64,000 nt of DNA from NCBI GenBank assembly GCA_947396885.1, contig OX377206.1, positions 90,207,960 to 90,271,959 of the forward strand, read 5' to 3'. This document shows positions 34,561 through 46,346 of this stretch, in pieces (positions within the stretch are counted from its first letter, which is position 1; each line of letters starts with the position of its first letter). Origin of the DNA: Heligmosomoides polygyrus polygyrus. Lineage: Eukaryota; Nematoda; Chromadorea; Rhabditida; Heligmosomidae. The notes beneath the pieces were generated by a model. That model made no database searches. It saw nothing but the letters and a program-made list of their open reading frames with translations, and was not told the DNA's origin. The translations under genes were made by a program, and so were the position numbers.

Positions 34561-36087
34561 GGGCCGTATGCATACCTCGCCCCGGCGGGGCGGACTTCCC
34601 GCGCTCTTCCTCTAGCAGAAATTACCCGGCGGGAATGGGTGCCCCTTCCTGCGATGAGCCTCGGGAAATGTACGGTCGGGAAACTTCCTAACCGTAATGA
34701 AAATGTTTCGTACGCAGGCACAGAGGAAGCGTTGCACATCACGGAGAAATTGTCAGCTGTTTTCTACTCCGGGTGAAGGGACGGCAGAGGAATTACAAAA
34801 AACGTGAGAGTATGTTACCAATTGGATACTGTATTCGCTATGAAGCCTATCAAAACGCTGGGATGTCACATTATATACACCTATCCACTCGCCTATCTAT
34901 TGTTCTCCTTTGTTTCTACGGGTTTTGGGAATCATCTTGCAAAAGTGACCAAGTGAGATCCATAGGGGTACTGAGTTAAACAAGTCATACCTATGCGTCG
35001 CATGGCATCAGGCAAAGTTTTGTTGTTAGTTAGATAAGGGCATATATGAACTAGTCAAATGAGGTGGAGCTGGGAGTAAACAAGCATTTGCAAGCGTTTT
35101 TTTTTCTCGGCTCCATTCGACAATTAACGATATGCCGTTTATGCCCTTTTATTTGCTGGCAGCAGGTCAGATAAACCTTTCAATCAATTTGGCATGTGTA
35201 CTAGCTCTCAACATCGATGAAAATAACATCGAGAAGCCGGGTACTAAGCGGCTGATGCCCGCTGTACACTATGAAGGTATGTTGAAACGGGTAAGTAAGA
35301 TCAGCCACACCCTGGAGTTCCATTCCTTGCTCAGTTCTGTGCTCAGAATACGTTTTTATTTTAGTGTTCCAGGAACATGGTCTCATAACGGAGCGGGTAC
35401 CAGCCTCCTTAATACCAAAAGCCGTATCTGTCTAGGAGAATCCATATCTCTACGGTAAAAGTTCAAGGATAAAACGTCCGAGCAACATTTAGCCTTAAAA
35501 GTATTAATTATTTAACCAAAGGTTTCGGAAAATGTACATTTCAGTAAATGAAAGCACTAACCTAAAAACAACCTGGCTAGACTTTGTTATACCCGCATTG
35601 AATACAAACATACACACGAGTGGTCCAATCACAGCCTCTTTAGGCGTTTCTTATACCCAACAACCAACGAAATATAAAAAAATCCCAACACTTGGACACT
35701 GCTTGAAAATTAGCTTCAGTAAGTGCCTGTTTTACGTAATGAATGACTGAAAGGTCAAACCCCTCATACGCTAAACACTGCTGCTGAAAAATGACCTCAC
35801 TAAGCATCACATAAACCAAAACATCGACGAAGTCGCCCTCTTGCCCCTCCTCTCCTGCTCTTATGTGGAGGCATTCTTCGAAAGCAGCATCTTGACAGCA
35901 GCATGTCCGCTCCAATCAGCAAAGTCTCTGCTCCAGTCCGAATTCCCCCTACCTCCGAGTAGGGGGACGCAATTTCCCGCTAGAGCCCCGGAGTACTGTA
36001 TTCCCAAGTCAGTGTGCATTGCGGAAGTACGGTATTTCCTCCCCATTTCCCGGCGGGGCGTGTCGGGGCGAGGTATGCATACGGCCC
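34561..36087. mobile_element. GC-rich terminal-inverted-repeat element
   Basis: GGGCCGTATGCATACCTCGC at the left and its complement at the right begin an imperfect inverted repeat of about 45 bases that includes CCCGCCGGGAA. The 1.5 kb interior has no transposase-like ORF. Probably non-autonomous. Confidence 0.65.
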
Positions 36088-36089
36088 TT

Positions 36090-37180
36090 GCTTGCATGCT
36101 TCTCCGGCGCAAATAGGGTCGGGAGGGGGGGGGGGGGGAAGGCTTCTGATGGGCAGAAAATCCCATAAAGCGCCGTATCGTCGTTAATGTCCTTCATCCC
36201 TGGCTCCAACGTATAAAGCCTGTAGTAAGGGCGTGGTTAATAAAAACCATGTTTGAATCGCGCGGCTGTAGGCGTTGCACCTCGGACAACTCGGACGGGT
36301 TTTTTTCCGGTTGTAAGTGTATCGGCGAGTAGAAAATTAGTCTATGTTCTTTCTATTCATCGAAGACTAATAATGACCCGCCGCTAGCGAGAAGGAAACG
36401 CCCTCATTTCACAGCTACATAAATAAAACAAAAGTGAGCAGCCAAAAATTGAGGAGAATGGAGAGCGGGCAAGGAGTAGAATCGAAACCTGAGGGTAGAG
36501 ATTTGAAGAAATAGAAACATCACGAATGCACGTTCTCGTAAGTGGAACTAGGATTAGGCTTTGCTGCAATAGAATAGGTGGACGTTAATCTTGTCGCCAT
36601 ATAATATTCATGAAGTGTTGTCGAACTAGACGCGCGACAGCTGGCAGTAAACACATTGATCGGAACACTAATTCATTCCCAATTTGAAACGTCAGGAAGC
36701 AGGAAGAGGTGAAGTTCGGCGTTCACTGGGTGGAAACTTGTGAGTCACTTTGAGGACTCAACGAACACGTATACATAGGAAAGTTGTGGTAGAAGCAAGG
36801 AAGTGCCCAGACTACAATCTAGAATTCACACCCTTTTCTCAGCAGCAACAGCAAACTAGGCAGGACGTGACAGAAGCCCTCAAACGGGCGAACGCAAAGG
36901 CGAAGTCGCACCCAACGTATTGAAGGGAGAAATCAATGTGAAGCCGCCGCTCGCACCAGATGCGTATTGACCTGCGCCCATTTACGGACACGTCCACGTC
37001 CCAGAAGCCGGAACGGAGACTTCAAACCATTCCGAGCTCGCTGACAGAAGCACATGCGCAAATGAAACAAACCAACACTTTCTCCAACAAGCAGTATTAC
37101 TGCTTGCAAGAAAATCAATTGACGTCGAATATACTGCGTGGTCTGTGGTCACGGCATGTGATGGCGCGGTGTTCCATTTT
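36090..37180. other. No gene recognised
   Basis: Begins with a G-run (36123-36139) beside the TIR element; short open frames only. Confidence 0.4.
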
Positions 37181-37186
37181 TAGAAA

Positions 37187-37372
37187 ATGGTCCACTCTTC
37201 TGAATGGTTGGAATATCAGATGGACGAAGCAAGACAGACGTTCGCGAAGATAGCAAAGATGAAAGATGAAAAGAAGATAACAGTGGAAGGCCTAGATATT
37301 GGGGAGGGAGTCAGACAACTTACCAAAAAAGTGGCCGAGCTAAACGCTTCCGAAGCAAATTTCGCCACCATG
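37187..37372 (+). CDS. Hypothetical helical fragment (possible retroelement remnant)
   Basis: A short ORF, MVHSSEWLEYQMDEARQTFA and onward, ends at TGA 37373. After it open stretches continue in neighbouring frames (KEVPQRPTMGTSQGEP). The heptad-like Lys/Glu/Leu pattern suggests coiled coil. It may be the remnant of a retrotransposon gag-like gene or a single exon; no catalytic or zinc-knuckle motif is seen. Confidence 0.2.
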
Positions 37373-37849
37373 TGAGACGTTATGGGTGAAGTCGAGAAGC
37401 TACTGGTTGCTATTTAAGAAAAGAAAACCATTCTAAAAAGAAGTTTAGAAGGAGGGACCCTAGCGGAAAAGGAGGTGCCACAACGACCGACGATGGGGAC
37501 CAGTCAGGGAGAACCACTAAGAGGGGCGAGGGCCATTGTTTTCTCTCACAGCATTTTAGTAATTTGTTCCCTTTTTTCTTGTCAGTATCGTCTAACGTGT
37601 GTCGGGATGCAGAAAACCTGCCACTAACGTCGTGCCATGTGTGTATTGATCCGGAAGAAGTGTCATAGACGTCGTGGCAACGTCGTGACACGTGCGTCTG
37701 GACTCAGCAAACGTGTCACAGATGTTATGCAGCATGCCTCCGGATTCAAAAGAAGTTACAGAGGCATCACACTGCGTACGTTTAGATCCAGAAAATGTGG
37801 TACGGACCAGTAGCGTTGAATTTTCAAATCTTTAAAGGGCTTTGTACCT

Positions 37850-38048
37850 CGAGCGTGCGCGTGCTTAACTCCTGCAGATTAAGCACTTCGGACTGAGACA
37901 CCATGTAGAGAATGGCTACTTCGGAGAATAAATCTTGCATGCGATAGAAAGCAGGTAGGCTTCGCAGGAGCAGTTTTGAAATTTTCTGCCCTACCATGTG
38001 GCGCTGTACTATTCTGTTCATTAATATCATGTCGCTCGAAAAGGGAAA
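37850..38048 (-). CDS. Isolated exon-like stretch, unknown product
   Basis: On the minus strand, after a pyrimidine-rich run ending TTCGAG, an open frame reads DMILMNRIVQRHMVGQKISK, then LPAFYRMQDLFSEVAILYMV and SQSEVLNLQELSTRTLE, followed by a GTACAA donor-like site. The amino-acid texture is helical and amphipathic and looks like a real internal exon, but I cannot find partner exons in phase or recognise the family. Confidence 0.3.
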
Positions 38049-38454
38049 GAAAAAGAAACAATCAGAATATATCATATATATGGAAAAGATACCTTAGCTA
38101 CGAAGCCTAGGAGCTTGCTGTGTGGTATGGCGCTTCTCGATGCATACCTTCGTAAACTATGTCTCGTAATTCGTAGTAGACAATCTCACCAATCTTTTCA
38201 ATGCTCAACTATTTCCTAAGCCTATAATATTCTCAAATCTCTTCTAAATCAATTTTTGGTTTTGCATCGATCTAATTATTTCGGGAACTCTACGTCTGTC
38301 TGTAGTACTCTTGATACATCGTTTCAGATATGGCGTCGGCACACAGGCATTAAAACATCCAAAATATCGTCACCCTACCCTTAATATCTTCATCATAATT
38401 TCCCTCCATACCAAAATCATTGCATTCTATATTTACTGGCAAGAGTTTGTTTTG

Positions 38455-38690
38455 CCACGGCATTACGATTAATCAATTTCAATAAATAAATAAGTACTAT
38501 AAATAAATAAATAAATATTAAATAAATAATAAATTAAAAAGATAATATTGGGTTTTTCCATAAGTCTCCGCCGTTTTGTTACGGCGTTACGAATAATCAA
38601 TTTCAATAAATAAAAAAATAAATAAATAAATAGTAAATTAGAAAAAGATAATATTAGGTTGTCCCATAAGTCCCCGCCGCTTATTTTTTT
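38455..38690. repeat. Tandem copies of a mariner-like end plus AT-rich linker
   Basis: The unit CGGC(A/G)TTACGATTAATCAATTTC, an AAATA-rich stretch, then GGTTTTTCCATAAGTCTCCG or GGTTGTCCCATAAGTCCCCG occurs twice in direct orientation (38455-38565 and 38575-38685). Confidence 0.75.
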
Positions 38691-39698
38691 CAACGATTCA
38701 CTGCGGAGCCGGCGGTCTCTTGCATAGCGCTATACAGCTTTCGAAAGAAAATGATTTGCTCTACGTGTATTGTGTCTCTTTTTTCATCCTGAATTTTGTC
38801 AATTTTCAGGTCGTTGAAGTGAAAAGTGAAAAAATGAAAAAGCAGCCATCTGCGGCAGTTGTTCTCTTCGCTTAGGTTTGGAATTTTTGCGCAGATTTTT
38901 ATAGCATTTGGAAGACAATGTTCTGTGCTACAAGAGTACGTGTTGGCCCTATTTGCCTGCTTGTTCTTTATTGATTTTTAGGCAATCAAATCGGGACGTT
39001 CGAAGAAGAGGATTTATTTTTACCGACAGCTCCTGCTCTGTGGTAGGACTTTTTTGCTCGGTGCTGTATGTTGATCGAAAGAGAATGTTTTCCTTTATAA
39101 TAGTTTGGGTCGCGTTTATTGTTGCATGCTGATTTCTGTAGAATACCAAAATTCCAAAAAGAGAAAAATCATCTTCACCAACAACTCCTTCTCCTTGTTC
39201 AGTTGTTGATATTCGACAGAAATCAGCATAAACCAGTAAACGCAACATAAATTCTTATTGAGCAAGACATGCTCTTCAGAACGACATATAACACCAAGCA
39301 AAAAAGTCCAAGTACAGAGCAGGAGATGTTGGTAAAAATAAAGCTCCTTCGGACGTTCCAATTTGATGACTTAAAAATCAATAAAGGACAAATAAGCATA
39401 CAGCGCTTGCATGCACTTTTGTAGCACAGAACATTGTCTTCCAAATGCTATAAAAAACTACGCAAAAATTCTAAACCTAAGCCGAGAGAAGCCTTTGCGC
39501 AGATGGCCACTTTTCACTTTTTCACTTTTCACTTTACCGACCTAAAAATTGACAAAGTTCAAGAAAAAATGCAATACATGTTCTGATATGGCAAATCGTT
39601 TTCTTTCGAATGCTATGCAGCGCTATGCAAGAGACTGCCGGCAAATCTGCAGTGAATCGTTGAAAAAAACGGCGGAGACTTATTGGACAACCCAATAC
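38651..39698. mobile_element. Inverted-repeat element with mariner-type ends
   Basis: Left end TATTAGGTTGTCCCATAAGT and right end TATTGGACAACCCAATA are mirror images typical of mariner termini. The element folds back along most of its length: near-identical ORF ghosts beginning MEDNVLCYKS read outward-in on the plus strand (38908) and minus strand (39444). No transposase motif is seen, so it looks like two truncated copies joined head to head. Confidence 0.8.
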
Positions 39699-39699
39699 A

Positions 39700-40230
39700 T
39701 AAAAATATACAGTTCACGCCTTCTATAAAAAAAGACGACATTAATTATTGATCTACCAACTACATGTGTGCTAGAATTTAAGAAAAGTTTTTAGATGCCT
39801 ACTAGGGCCAGCAGAAACAGGAGGAAGATAGTGATTAGCCGATTATAGAACCACCGTACATAGTAGTAGACTTCAGACACTACTCTTTAACATTTAACTG
39901 TGTCAGTGTCACTGCAGACAGTTCGACACAGGTTCTTCCTCTTGAGTCGAACTCTAGCACGTAGTTGTAATAGTGACCAATCACTTTCAAACTGGAAACA
40001 GCTTTCTCTTTCTTGACTTCTAAATGCTCTTCTAAATACGAGCATCTAATACTCGTGGTGGTCCAATAAGTACGATGCTGGGGAGCTAAGCGAAATTGTA
40101 GGTGCTTGTTTTTCTTGCATAGGACCCTTCCTTTATAGAAGACAGAATCTTCCTGGGAATTACGAAGCTTTTAAAAAATTTCTGAAATCACATCTGAAGC
40201 CATAACTTACTGATGTCTTCCGGGAAACTA
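39700..40230. other. No gene recognised
   Basis: AT-rich sequence between two foldback-type elements. Confidence 0.4.
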
Positions 40231-40231
40231 T

Positions 40232-40658
40232 CTAAACGGTATGTCGGAACGGCTCACATGTCGTAGATGGGCAGAATCGCTTCTCTCCGGGAAACAGGAA
40301 AATGCAAAGTTCTCGACTCCAGTACAACTTTGCGCAGAGTTAGGGACGACGGAAGTTGGGCCGTTGGCGGCGTTAGCCCTTTGCCTGCAGGCGGAAGCGG
40401 GCTCAAGTTGGCTGGAGACAGCGAGCGGCGGTGGCGCAGTGGGTAGAGGGATGGCTTAATCCCCATGATCGCTGTTTCCATCCAACTTGAGCCCGCCATC
40501 CACGTGCAGGCGGAGGACTAATGCCGCCAACGGCTCAAATTCCATCGCTCCTAATTCTGCGCAGAGTTGTATTGGGGTCGAGATATTTCCAATTTGTTGT
40601 TTCTCAGAGAAAGGCGATTCTGCCCATATACAACACTTGGGCCGTTCCGACCTAATGT
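40232..40658. mobile_element. Foldback centred on a tRNA-like A-box stretch
   Basis: Left arm 40238-40425 pairs with right arm about 40480-40658: both contain TCGGAACGGC, GGGCAGAATCGC, CAACTTTGCGCAGA-like and GGCGGAAG/GGCTCAAGTTGG segments in mirror order. The centre reads GGTGGCGCAGTGGGTAGAGG, a good A box, followed by GTTTCCATCC, a poor B box. Confidence 0.72.
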
Positions 40659-41384
40659 TAAGATAGTCTCCTGGTTAGAGGTCGTCCATCACTTACTTTT
40701 TCACCTTGATATTATGTGTAGGTTGTATTTGCTTTTCTCGTTTGGTTATTTTTCATACAGATTGTGCACGATTGTACTTGTACTCGTGTAAATAAATAAA
40801 TAAATAAATATTTCTAGACGCCCAGAGAAGACGGAATGACGTTTTAGAATAACAGAAAATAAACATTTGCTAGAATTACATTGGAGAAGTACGTACCGTC
40901 CCCGAGTACCCTTACTACTCCTTGTTAGAAATAGGCCGTTTGACATAAAACATTCTTTATTTTTCTTTATTTCCATCTGTAAAAACGCACGATGATACTT
41001 CAATTATCTTCCACATTCACAACAACTTTGTTTTATTTTTAGCAGGTAAGCGAATATCAGCGCTAGCGGTATAGAGAGGTGAATGACAATGTGCTGAAGC
41101 CTTCAGCCAAGGTTTGTCTTTCTAATCGGCCTAGGATTCAGAACCTGAGACACTTTTGTAGTCTCCTAAGCATTACAATCCAAATAGGTTGCTACTGGAG
41201 AATGCAACAAGTTAACTTGACGGGAATAAGAGAAACATCTACTATAAAAGCTCGAGTTTGACCGATCTGGTTTTCCAGGTTTACAATCTCGTTTGAAAGA
41301 TGAAATCCATGCTTCAATTTTGCAGTCAAATAATCAAACGTTGAACAGTTATTCAGAATTGATTAAAACTGCTCACTTTGAAGT

Positions 41385-41584
41385 NNNNNNNNNNNNNNNN
41401 NNNNNNNNNNNNNNNNNNNNNNNNNNNNNNNNNNNNNNNNNNNNNNNNNNNNNNNNNNNNNNNNNNNNNNNNNNNNNNNNNNNNNNNNNNNNNNNNNNNN
41501 NNNNNNNNNNNNNNNNNNNNNNNNNNNNNNNNNNNNNNNNNNNNNNNNNNNNNNNNNNNNNNNNNNNNNNNNNNNNNNNNNNNN
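41385..41584. other. Assembly gap, 200 N
   Basis: Exactly 200 undetermined bases, probably a standard-size scaffolding gap rather than a measured length. Confidence 0.99.
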
Positions 41585-41870
41585 GAAGTTCTTCTGGGAT
41601 GCAAGAAAAACGGAAATGTTAAAGCGCTTTTAAAAAAGAGATTGCGCCATGCGCCCGTTTGGCTCGGGCGCGATTTTAGTTCGAACGAATGTGCAGTCGC
41701 CGCCTACCTAAAACAGCTATATAAGAATGTGTGTGTCTTTACAGCTCTTCTTGTAGTACCGTTTACATCTGTATTACTCAACGCAGACAGAATTTTCGCT
41801 ATCGAACAAATGAAAATCGCGACGAACTGGTCGGATTCATGACCCGATCTCTCCTTCTAGTGCAATGTAT
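41585..41870. mobile_element. Fragment of the TTGGACACTTTT family beside the gap
   Basis: AGAGATTGCGCCATGCGCCC at 41638 and TGAAAATCGCGACGAACTGG match the interior and flank of the elements at 22 and 61 kb. The left part is lost in the assembly gap. Confidence 0.45.
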
Positions 41871-42020
41871 GTGAAGCGCATTACGAGGCCGGCCCACCTA
41901 ATTTTCGATGACATGCCCTATGCGACAGCGTCTCCGATCTTCCAAACTCGACGAAGCTCCGGCCTTCTCTCACGTATGTGAATCGTCGTCACTCGAAGCT
42001 GCATCCTCTCGATCCTCGCT
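41868..42020 (-). repeat. RTE reverse transcriptase fragment
   Basis: The minus strand gives HRKLGGPAS-like and RSFVEFGRSETLSH-like blocks in broken frame, matching the region upstream of the RTE C-terminus at 3.1 kb. Confidence 0.5.
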
Positions 42021-42069
42021 GCGTGAGCTGATCGCGTGTTCATTGTTCTTACCCCCAGGCATGCAGGAG

Positions 42070-43310
42070 TAGTAATGGAGTGAAATAGATGGGCCCAGAA
42101 CCAGACGTTGTCCGTCTTCTTCTAATTCCACGACGCCCTTCTACTTCTTGAAAGTCCCTGAAACCGTTCTCGCCCAGCTTCGGCACTTCCGTCGTTAAAT
42201 GGCCGGAAAGTACCGAAATTCACTACTCCTGGACTAAACAGCAGACAAACTCCAAAACAGAAGTATGTTCTGAACTTCATCTTCTGTGAGAGCTTAAGCT
42301 GTGTGCTTCAGTCTACCTTCTAGCGGCTTCTAGCAGAAACGTTAATTTGGTGAGCTCCCATCTGGTATCGCGTCAAGTATAAAAGATTCTCCGCAATTAC
42401 ACCACGTGCACAGGTGTGGCGTAGTATAAAGTTCTGAAATCGCTATTTGCATAGCGATTCTTCATCCATTGGCGCCGTCCGGTTTCTGAAGCTCTCATGT
42501 CACCCTGACTGGATTTCCGCGTAGAACTGCCTGCTCTGCTTTACGATGTGATAAAAGTTGACTTTCAAAAGAGCTCGTGGGCTTTGGCTAAGGGTTTTCT
42601 CAAACCGTTGGTTATTTAGCGTTCAGACCAAATGCCAATCTTCCCGTATACTTTGCTAGAATTTCCTTTTTAAGATTCAATAGAGAGGGTGTGCCATTTA
42701 CAAGTATTATTCTTTGAATAGCTCGTTTATAAAAAAAATTATCGCGTTCTGCAATCTGTTGCGACGTTCGACATCATCGAGAAATATCGATTCTTTTTTT
42801 CTGACAGTGCTTATACTCCAGGTAAATTCGGGATTTTAAAACAGCATATATAGGCGTTAGAGTCTATCCTAGTAGGGGGGCACCTAGTCCAACTCTGACT
42901 ACAGCGGCAAAACTGAAAGCGAACTAGTTTACGAAGAGAGTACCATGAAGTGGTCTACGAGAGGAGTTTTCTTCGCAATTTTTTGGACGGGAACTGGCCA
43001 CACTGTTTGCATTTGTTTCGCTTTTCTAGCGGTGCACCCTTCCGACTAGGATCGATCCGGACGTTAAATTCTAGCGGCGTAACCAAGCCTGACTAATGTT
43101 TGGAGGGGTTCACTCCACCATCTGACTCCTAGGTAGATCATCCTTATTGGGAGGCGTAGCGCTTTTTTTCTCGAGAATCTACAAAGATTCGTAGGAATTC
43201 CAATGTGACTTTATCATTTGTATCTCGCTACTATTGAAGTTTGACGTTCAGGAGTAGGTCCTAAATGCATGGGAACATCAAGCAGTGAAAGAAAACATGA
43301 CCAGGAAAGG
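42070..43310. other. No gene recognised
   Basis: Stops in all frames at short intervals; no repeat relationship to the rest of the window noticed. Confidence 0.4.
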
Positions 43311-43312
43311 GT

Positions 43313-44184
43313 CTCGCAAGGAGAGCCTCCAAATCTGCGGTGAGCTTTTTTACATGCAATTTTTACAGGATGTAGGGTCCCATTCGGGGGGGGGTCCAAA
43401 ACCATAATTAATTTTTTCGGAATGCTCTTTTGTGGTCGAAAAAGGCGTGTGAAAACGTGAGCGCGAAGTTCATGTCGACCTGCTTCCACCCCACCGAATG
43501 TGGTCGGTTGGCGCAGTGTATAGCGATGTTGCCTCTTGGGCGCACTGAGTTGGTTTTATGGTTCGGTCCCGGTGTCGCCAATGTTTTTGCACGTTAACAG
43601 GAGTCAATTTGTACACGAATAGTACTACCAATAAGTAGTACTTTTGTGGTTTTATTTGAGTTTCTTCTCAATGGATCGCATTTGCACTGTATCATATCCG
43701 CAACGATACCGTAGCTGCAACAAGCACACACTTCATGGTGTAGATCATGGAATTGGTTTGATTCCGGTAAATACTTAACACTAAAATGTCTTTCACTTGA
43801 ATTAACTACACAAGTGAAAGCACAAAAGGACTATATTCACTTCCTAAAAGCTCTAATCATGTACAAATTTACTCCTGTCATCGCGTAGGCACATAATAGT
43901 TACGACCCTATGTCTGCAAAGGCTTTGGCGATACCAGAAACCGAACCATAAAACCCACTCGGTGCGCCCGAGAGGCGACATCGTTACCCACTGCACTAAC
44001 CGACCACATTCTGTGCGCGACAGCAGGGTGTGATGACTTCGCGCTCACGTTTTCACACGCCTTTTTTCGACCACAGGAGAGCTTTCCGAAAAATTAACTA
44101 TGGTTTTGGGCTCCCCACGGGGCACTACATCCTGCAAAAATTGCATCGCAAAAGCTCACCGCAAGTTTGAAGATTCTCCTTGTC
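43313..44184. mobile_element. Foldback element with tRNA-like units in both arms, copy 2
   Basis: Second copy of the family seen at 9546-10433: same ends, same arm order, same middle including GGTTTGATTCCGGTAAATAC. tRNA-like boxes are at 43508 (TGGCGCAGTG) and 43560 (GGTTCGGTCCC), with the mirrored pair at about 43930-44010. It is more diverged between arms than copy 1. Confidence 0.82.
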
Positions 44185-44591
44185 AGATGTGTGTCTGAAC
44201 TGTGGAAATCATCACCTCTGTGAGAATCTCCACCCTTCAAATAGTGAAAAAATGTTTCATTTTTGCAAAGTCTTTGAGCCTACTGTGTTACTATTACTTT
44301 ACTATGGAATCGCTCAGTCTGACTATGCAGACGTCGATTATGCAAAAAAGCAGAAACACGCTGCTTCATAGTCGCGGGAGTCAGGCGTTCGATTGCCTGC
44401 CTTGTAGTATTCTTCATTTTTTTCTGCATATTCGATGTTTTCCTTGAGCGATTGTGTGACTCCGTAGTAAGCTATCGAGGCCTCTAACTTTGGTAGGTTC
44501 AATGACTTTTCAGAAGTGGAGCATACTTTACGCTATTTGAAAGGCGAAGATTCTCGCAGTGGTGCTCATCTTCATCGTTGAGACATACGCC

Positions 44592-46346
44592 TGACAAGGA
44601 GAGCCTTCAAAAGGGCGGTGAGCTTTCGCGGTGGAATTTTTACAGGATGTAGGGTCCCGTGTGGGAGTCCAAAACTATAGTTACTTTTCTCGGAATGCTC
44701 TTCTGTGGTCGAAAAAAGCGTGTGGACGTGTGAGAGCGAAATTCATGACGCCCTGCTGCTACACAGCCCAATGTGGTCGGTTAGCGTAGTGGTAGTGTTG
44801 TAGCTTCACAGGAGCATGGTTGTGGGTTCGATTTCGCCTTGTGCTGGTGCTTTTACATTTTGCGATTTTCCGTCAGTGGGACTCTTTATCCCCATTTCCA
44901 ACACATTTTTGAACAAAAACACGACTACGAATGTCGTTTACGTTCATCGAGCTCTTTGAAAGTTGAAAGGCGAGAATTGTTGACTTCTAGGTTAAGCAAG
45001 TTAAAATCTGATGCAAGATTCGTGATCAGCACCCCAGATAACTCCCACGCACAAAGCTTGGGCAATATTGGTGCTTCTGACCTCATCACCCTCACTCGAG
45101 CCTAGGCTTAGAGCGGGCTTTGCACCTCGGTCTTCATGGTCAAACAAGAGCGGTCATTGAGGTGTGAAGCCATTTGAGGTGTAAACCAACTGAATACGTT
45201 AAGCAGTGGAGGGCTACACAGGAAGTAAAATCTCGGTGCTACTACGTCGTTTTTTAGGGGGTGGTAGACAGAAGCGTAGATGTTCAATGCTTGAACACAT
45301 TTGCTTAAGCCTGGAGTGGCTGGTAGAGAGGCTGTATGTTGTTACAGGGTGTTACGTGCGGTCAAACAGCGCCGGTGGTGTAAGGCGAACATCGCTGCCC
45401 GAAAAGCAGAAGATGCGGGTTCGAGTCCCGCCTGGCGCAAGAGTTTTGATCGCAACAAAACATCCTGTAACAACGTAGATGTTCAATTTGTGAGCAGCGT
45501 ATTTCGTTCACATGCTTTTTTGCAATCTTCCATCATTGTTGAAGGAGGTTGGTACATCATTAGCTATTCTTACCAGTTGGTTACTACGTTTTTCACTCCA
45601 TTCATTAAAGAATATAATAGAATTTGCTATCTACAACACCTTTCCATCTTGAAACAGATTGACTGTTCGAAAATCAAAACGGGCCCATGCACTGTACTAG
45701 TCATGTCGAAAAAAAGTTATTCATTCTTCGGTTATGGGTGTTGCTTGGAGTACGATCATGAATCTGACATCGATTTCTGGATTTCCGTTTTCTTATGACA
45801 GGTTAGAGAAGGTGTAAGTAAGTGAGGGTGGTGAGGTCGGATGCATCAAATTCGCCAAAACTTTGTGCGTGGACGTTTTCTAGAGTGTTGATCACGAATC
45901 TGGCATCAGTTTTTGGCTTGCTTAACCTGGAAGTCAAAAATTCTCACCTTTCCACATTCAAAGAGCTCTATGAACTTAAATGGCATTTGTTGCCGTGTTT
46001 TCGTTCAAAAATGTGTTGGAAATGAGGATAAAGGGTCCCGCTGACGATAGATCGCAAAATGCAAAAACACATGCACAAGGGCGAATCGAACCCACAACTA
46101 CGCTCCTGTGGAGCTACAACACTACCACTACGCCTACCGACCACATCGGACTGGGTGGCAGCAGTGCGTCGTGAACTCTCGCTCACGCGTCCACACGCTT
46201 TTGTCTCGTCCACAGAAGAGCATTCCGAAAAGAGTAACAATGGTTTTGTACTCCCCACACGGGATTCTTCATCCTGTAAAATTTGCATCGGAAAAGCTCA
46301 CCGCCAGTTTGGAGGCTTCCCCTGTGAGACCCTTCCCTGGTGAGAA
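44592..46346. mobile_element. Large foldback with tRNA-like arms and nested tRNA-Gly-like element
   Basis: Arms 44592-45105 and about 45815-46346 are complementary. Their outer 240 bases resemble the 9.5 kb and 43 kb foldbacks, but the tRNA-like part differs (A box TAGCGTAGTGG, B box GGTTCGATTTC at about 44829). The inner part of the arms instead resembles the 48 kb palindrome (GTGATCAGCACCCC). The 700-base centre contains the third tRNA-Gly-like unit at 45369-45439. Confidence 0.82.
45369..45439 (+). tRNA. tRNA-Gly-like unit, third copy
   Basis: Same 71-base body as the copies near 20 kb, but here the acceptor is fully paired (GCGCCGG with CTGGCGC, one G-U) and the anticodon loop is CCGAAAA, putting GAA at 34-36. 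C33 is again present. Flanks TTGTTACAGG and CCTGTAACAA form a short inverted repeat around it, and the outer sequence CTTAAGCCTGGAGTGGCTG matches the B segment of the 20 kb element. Confidence 0.6.

Noticed and set aside
45301..45798. 165-codon plus ORF
   Set aside because: Begins in the tRNA-Gly-like unit and runs through the loop of a foldback; no protein features.
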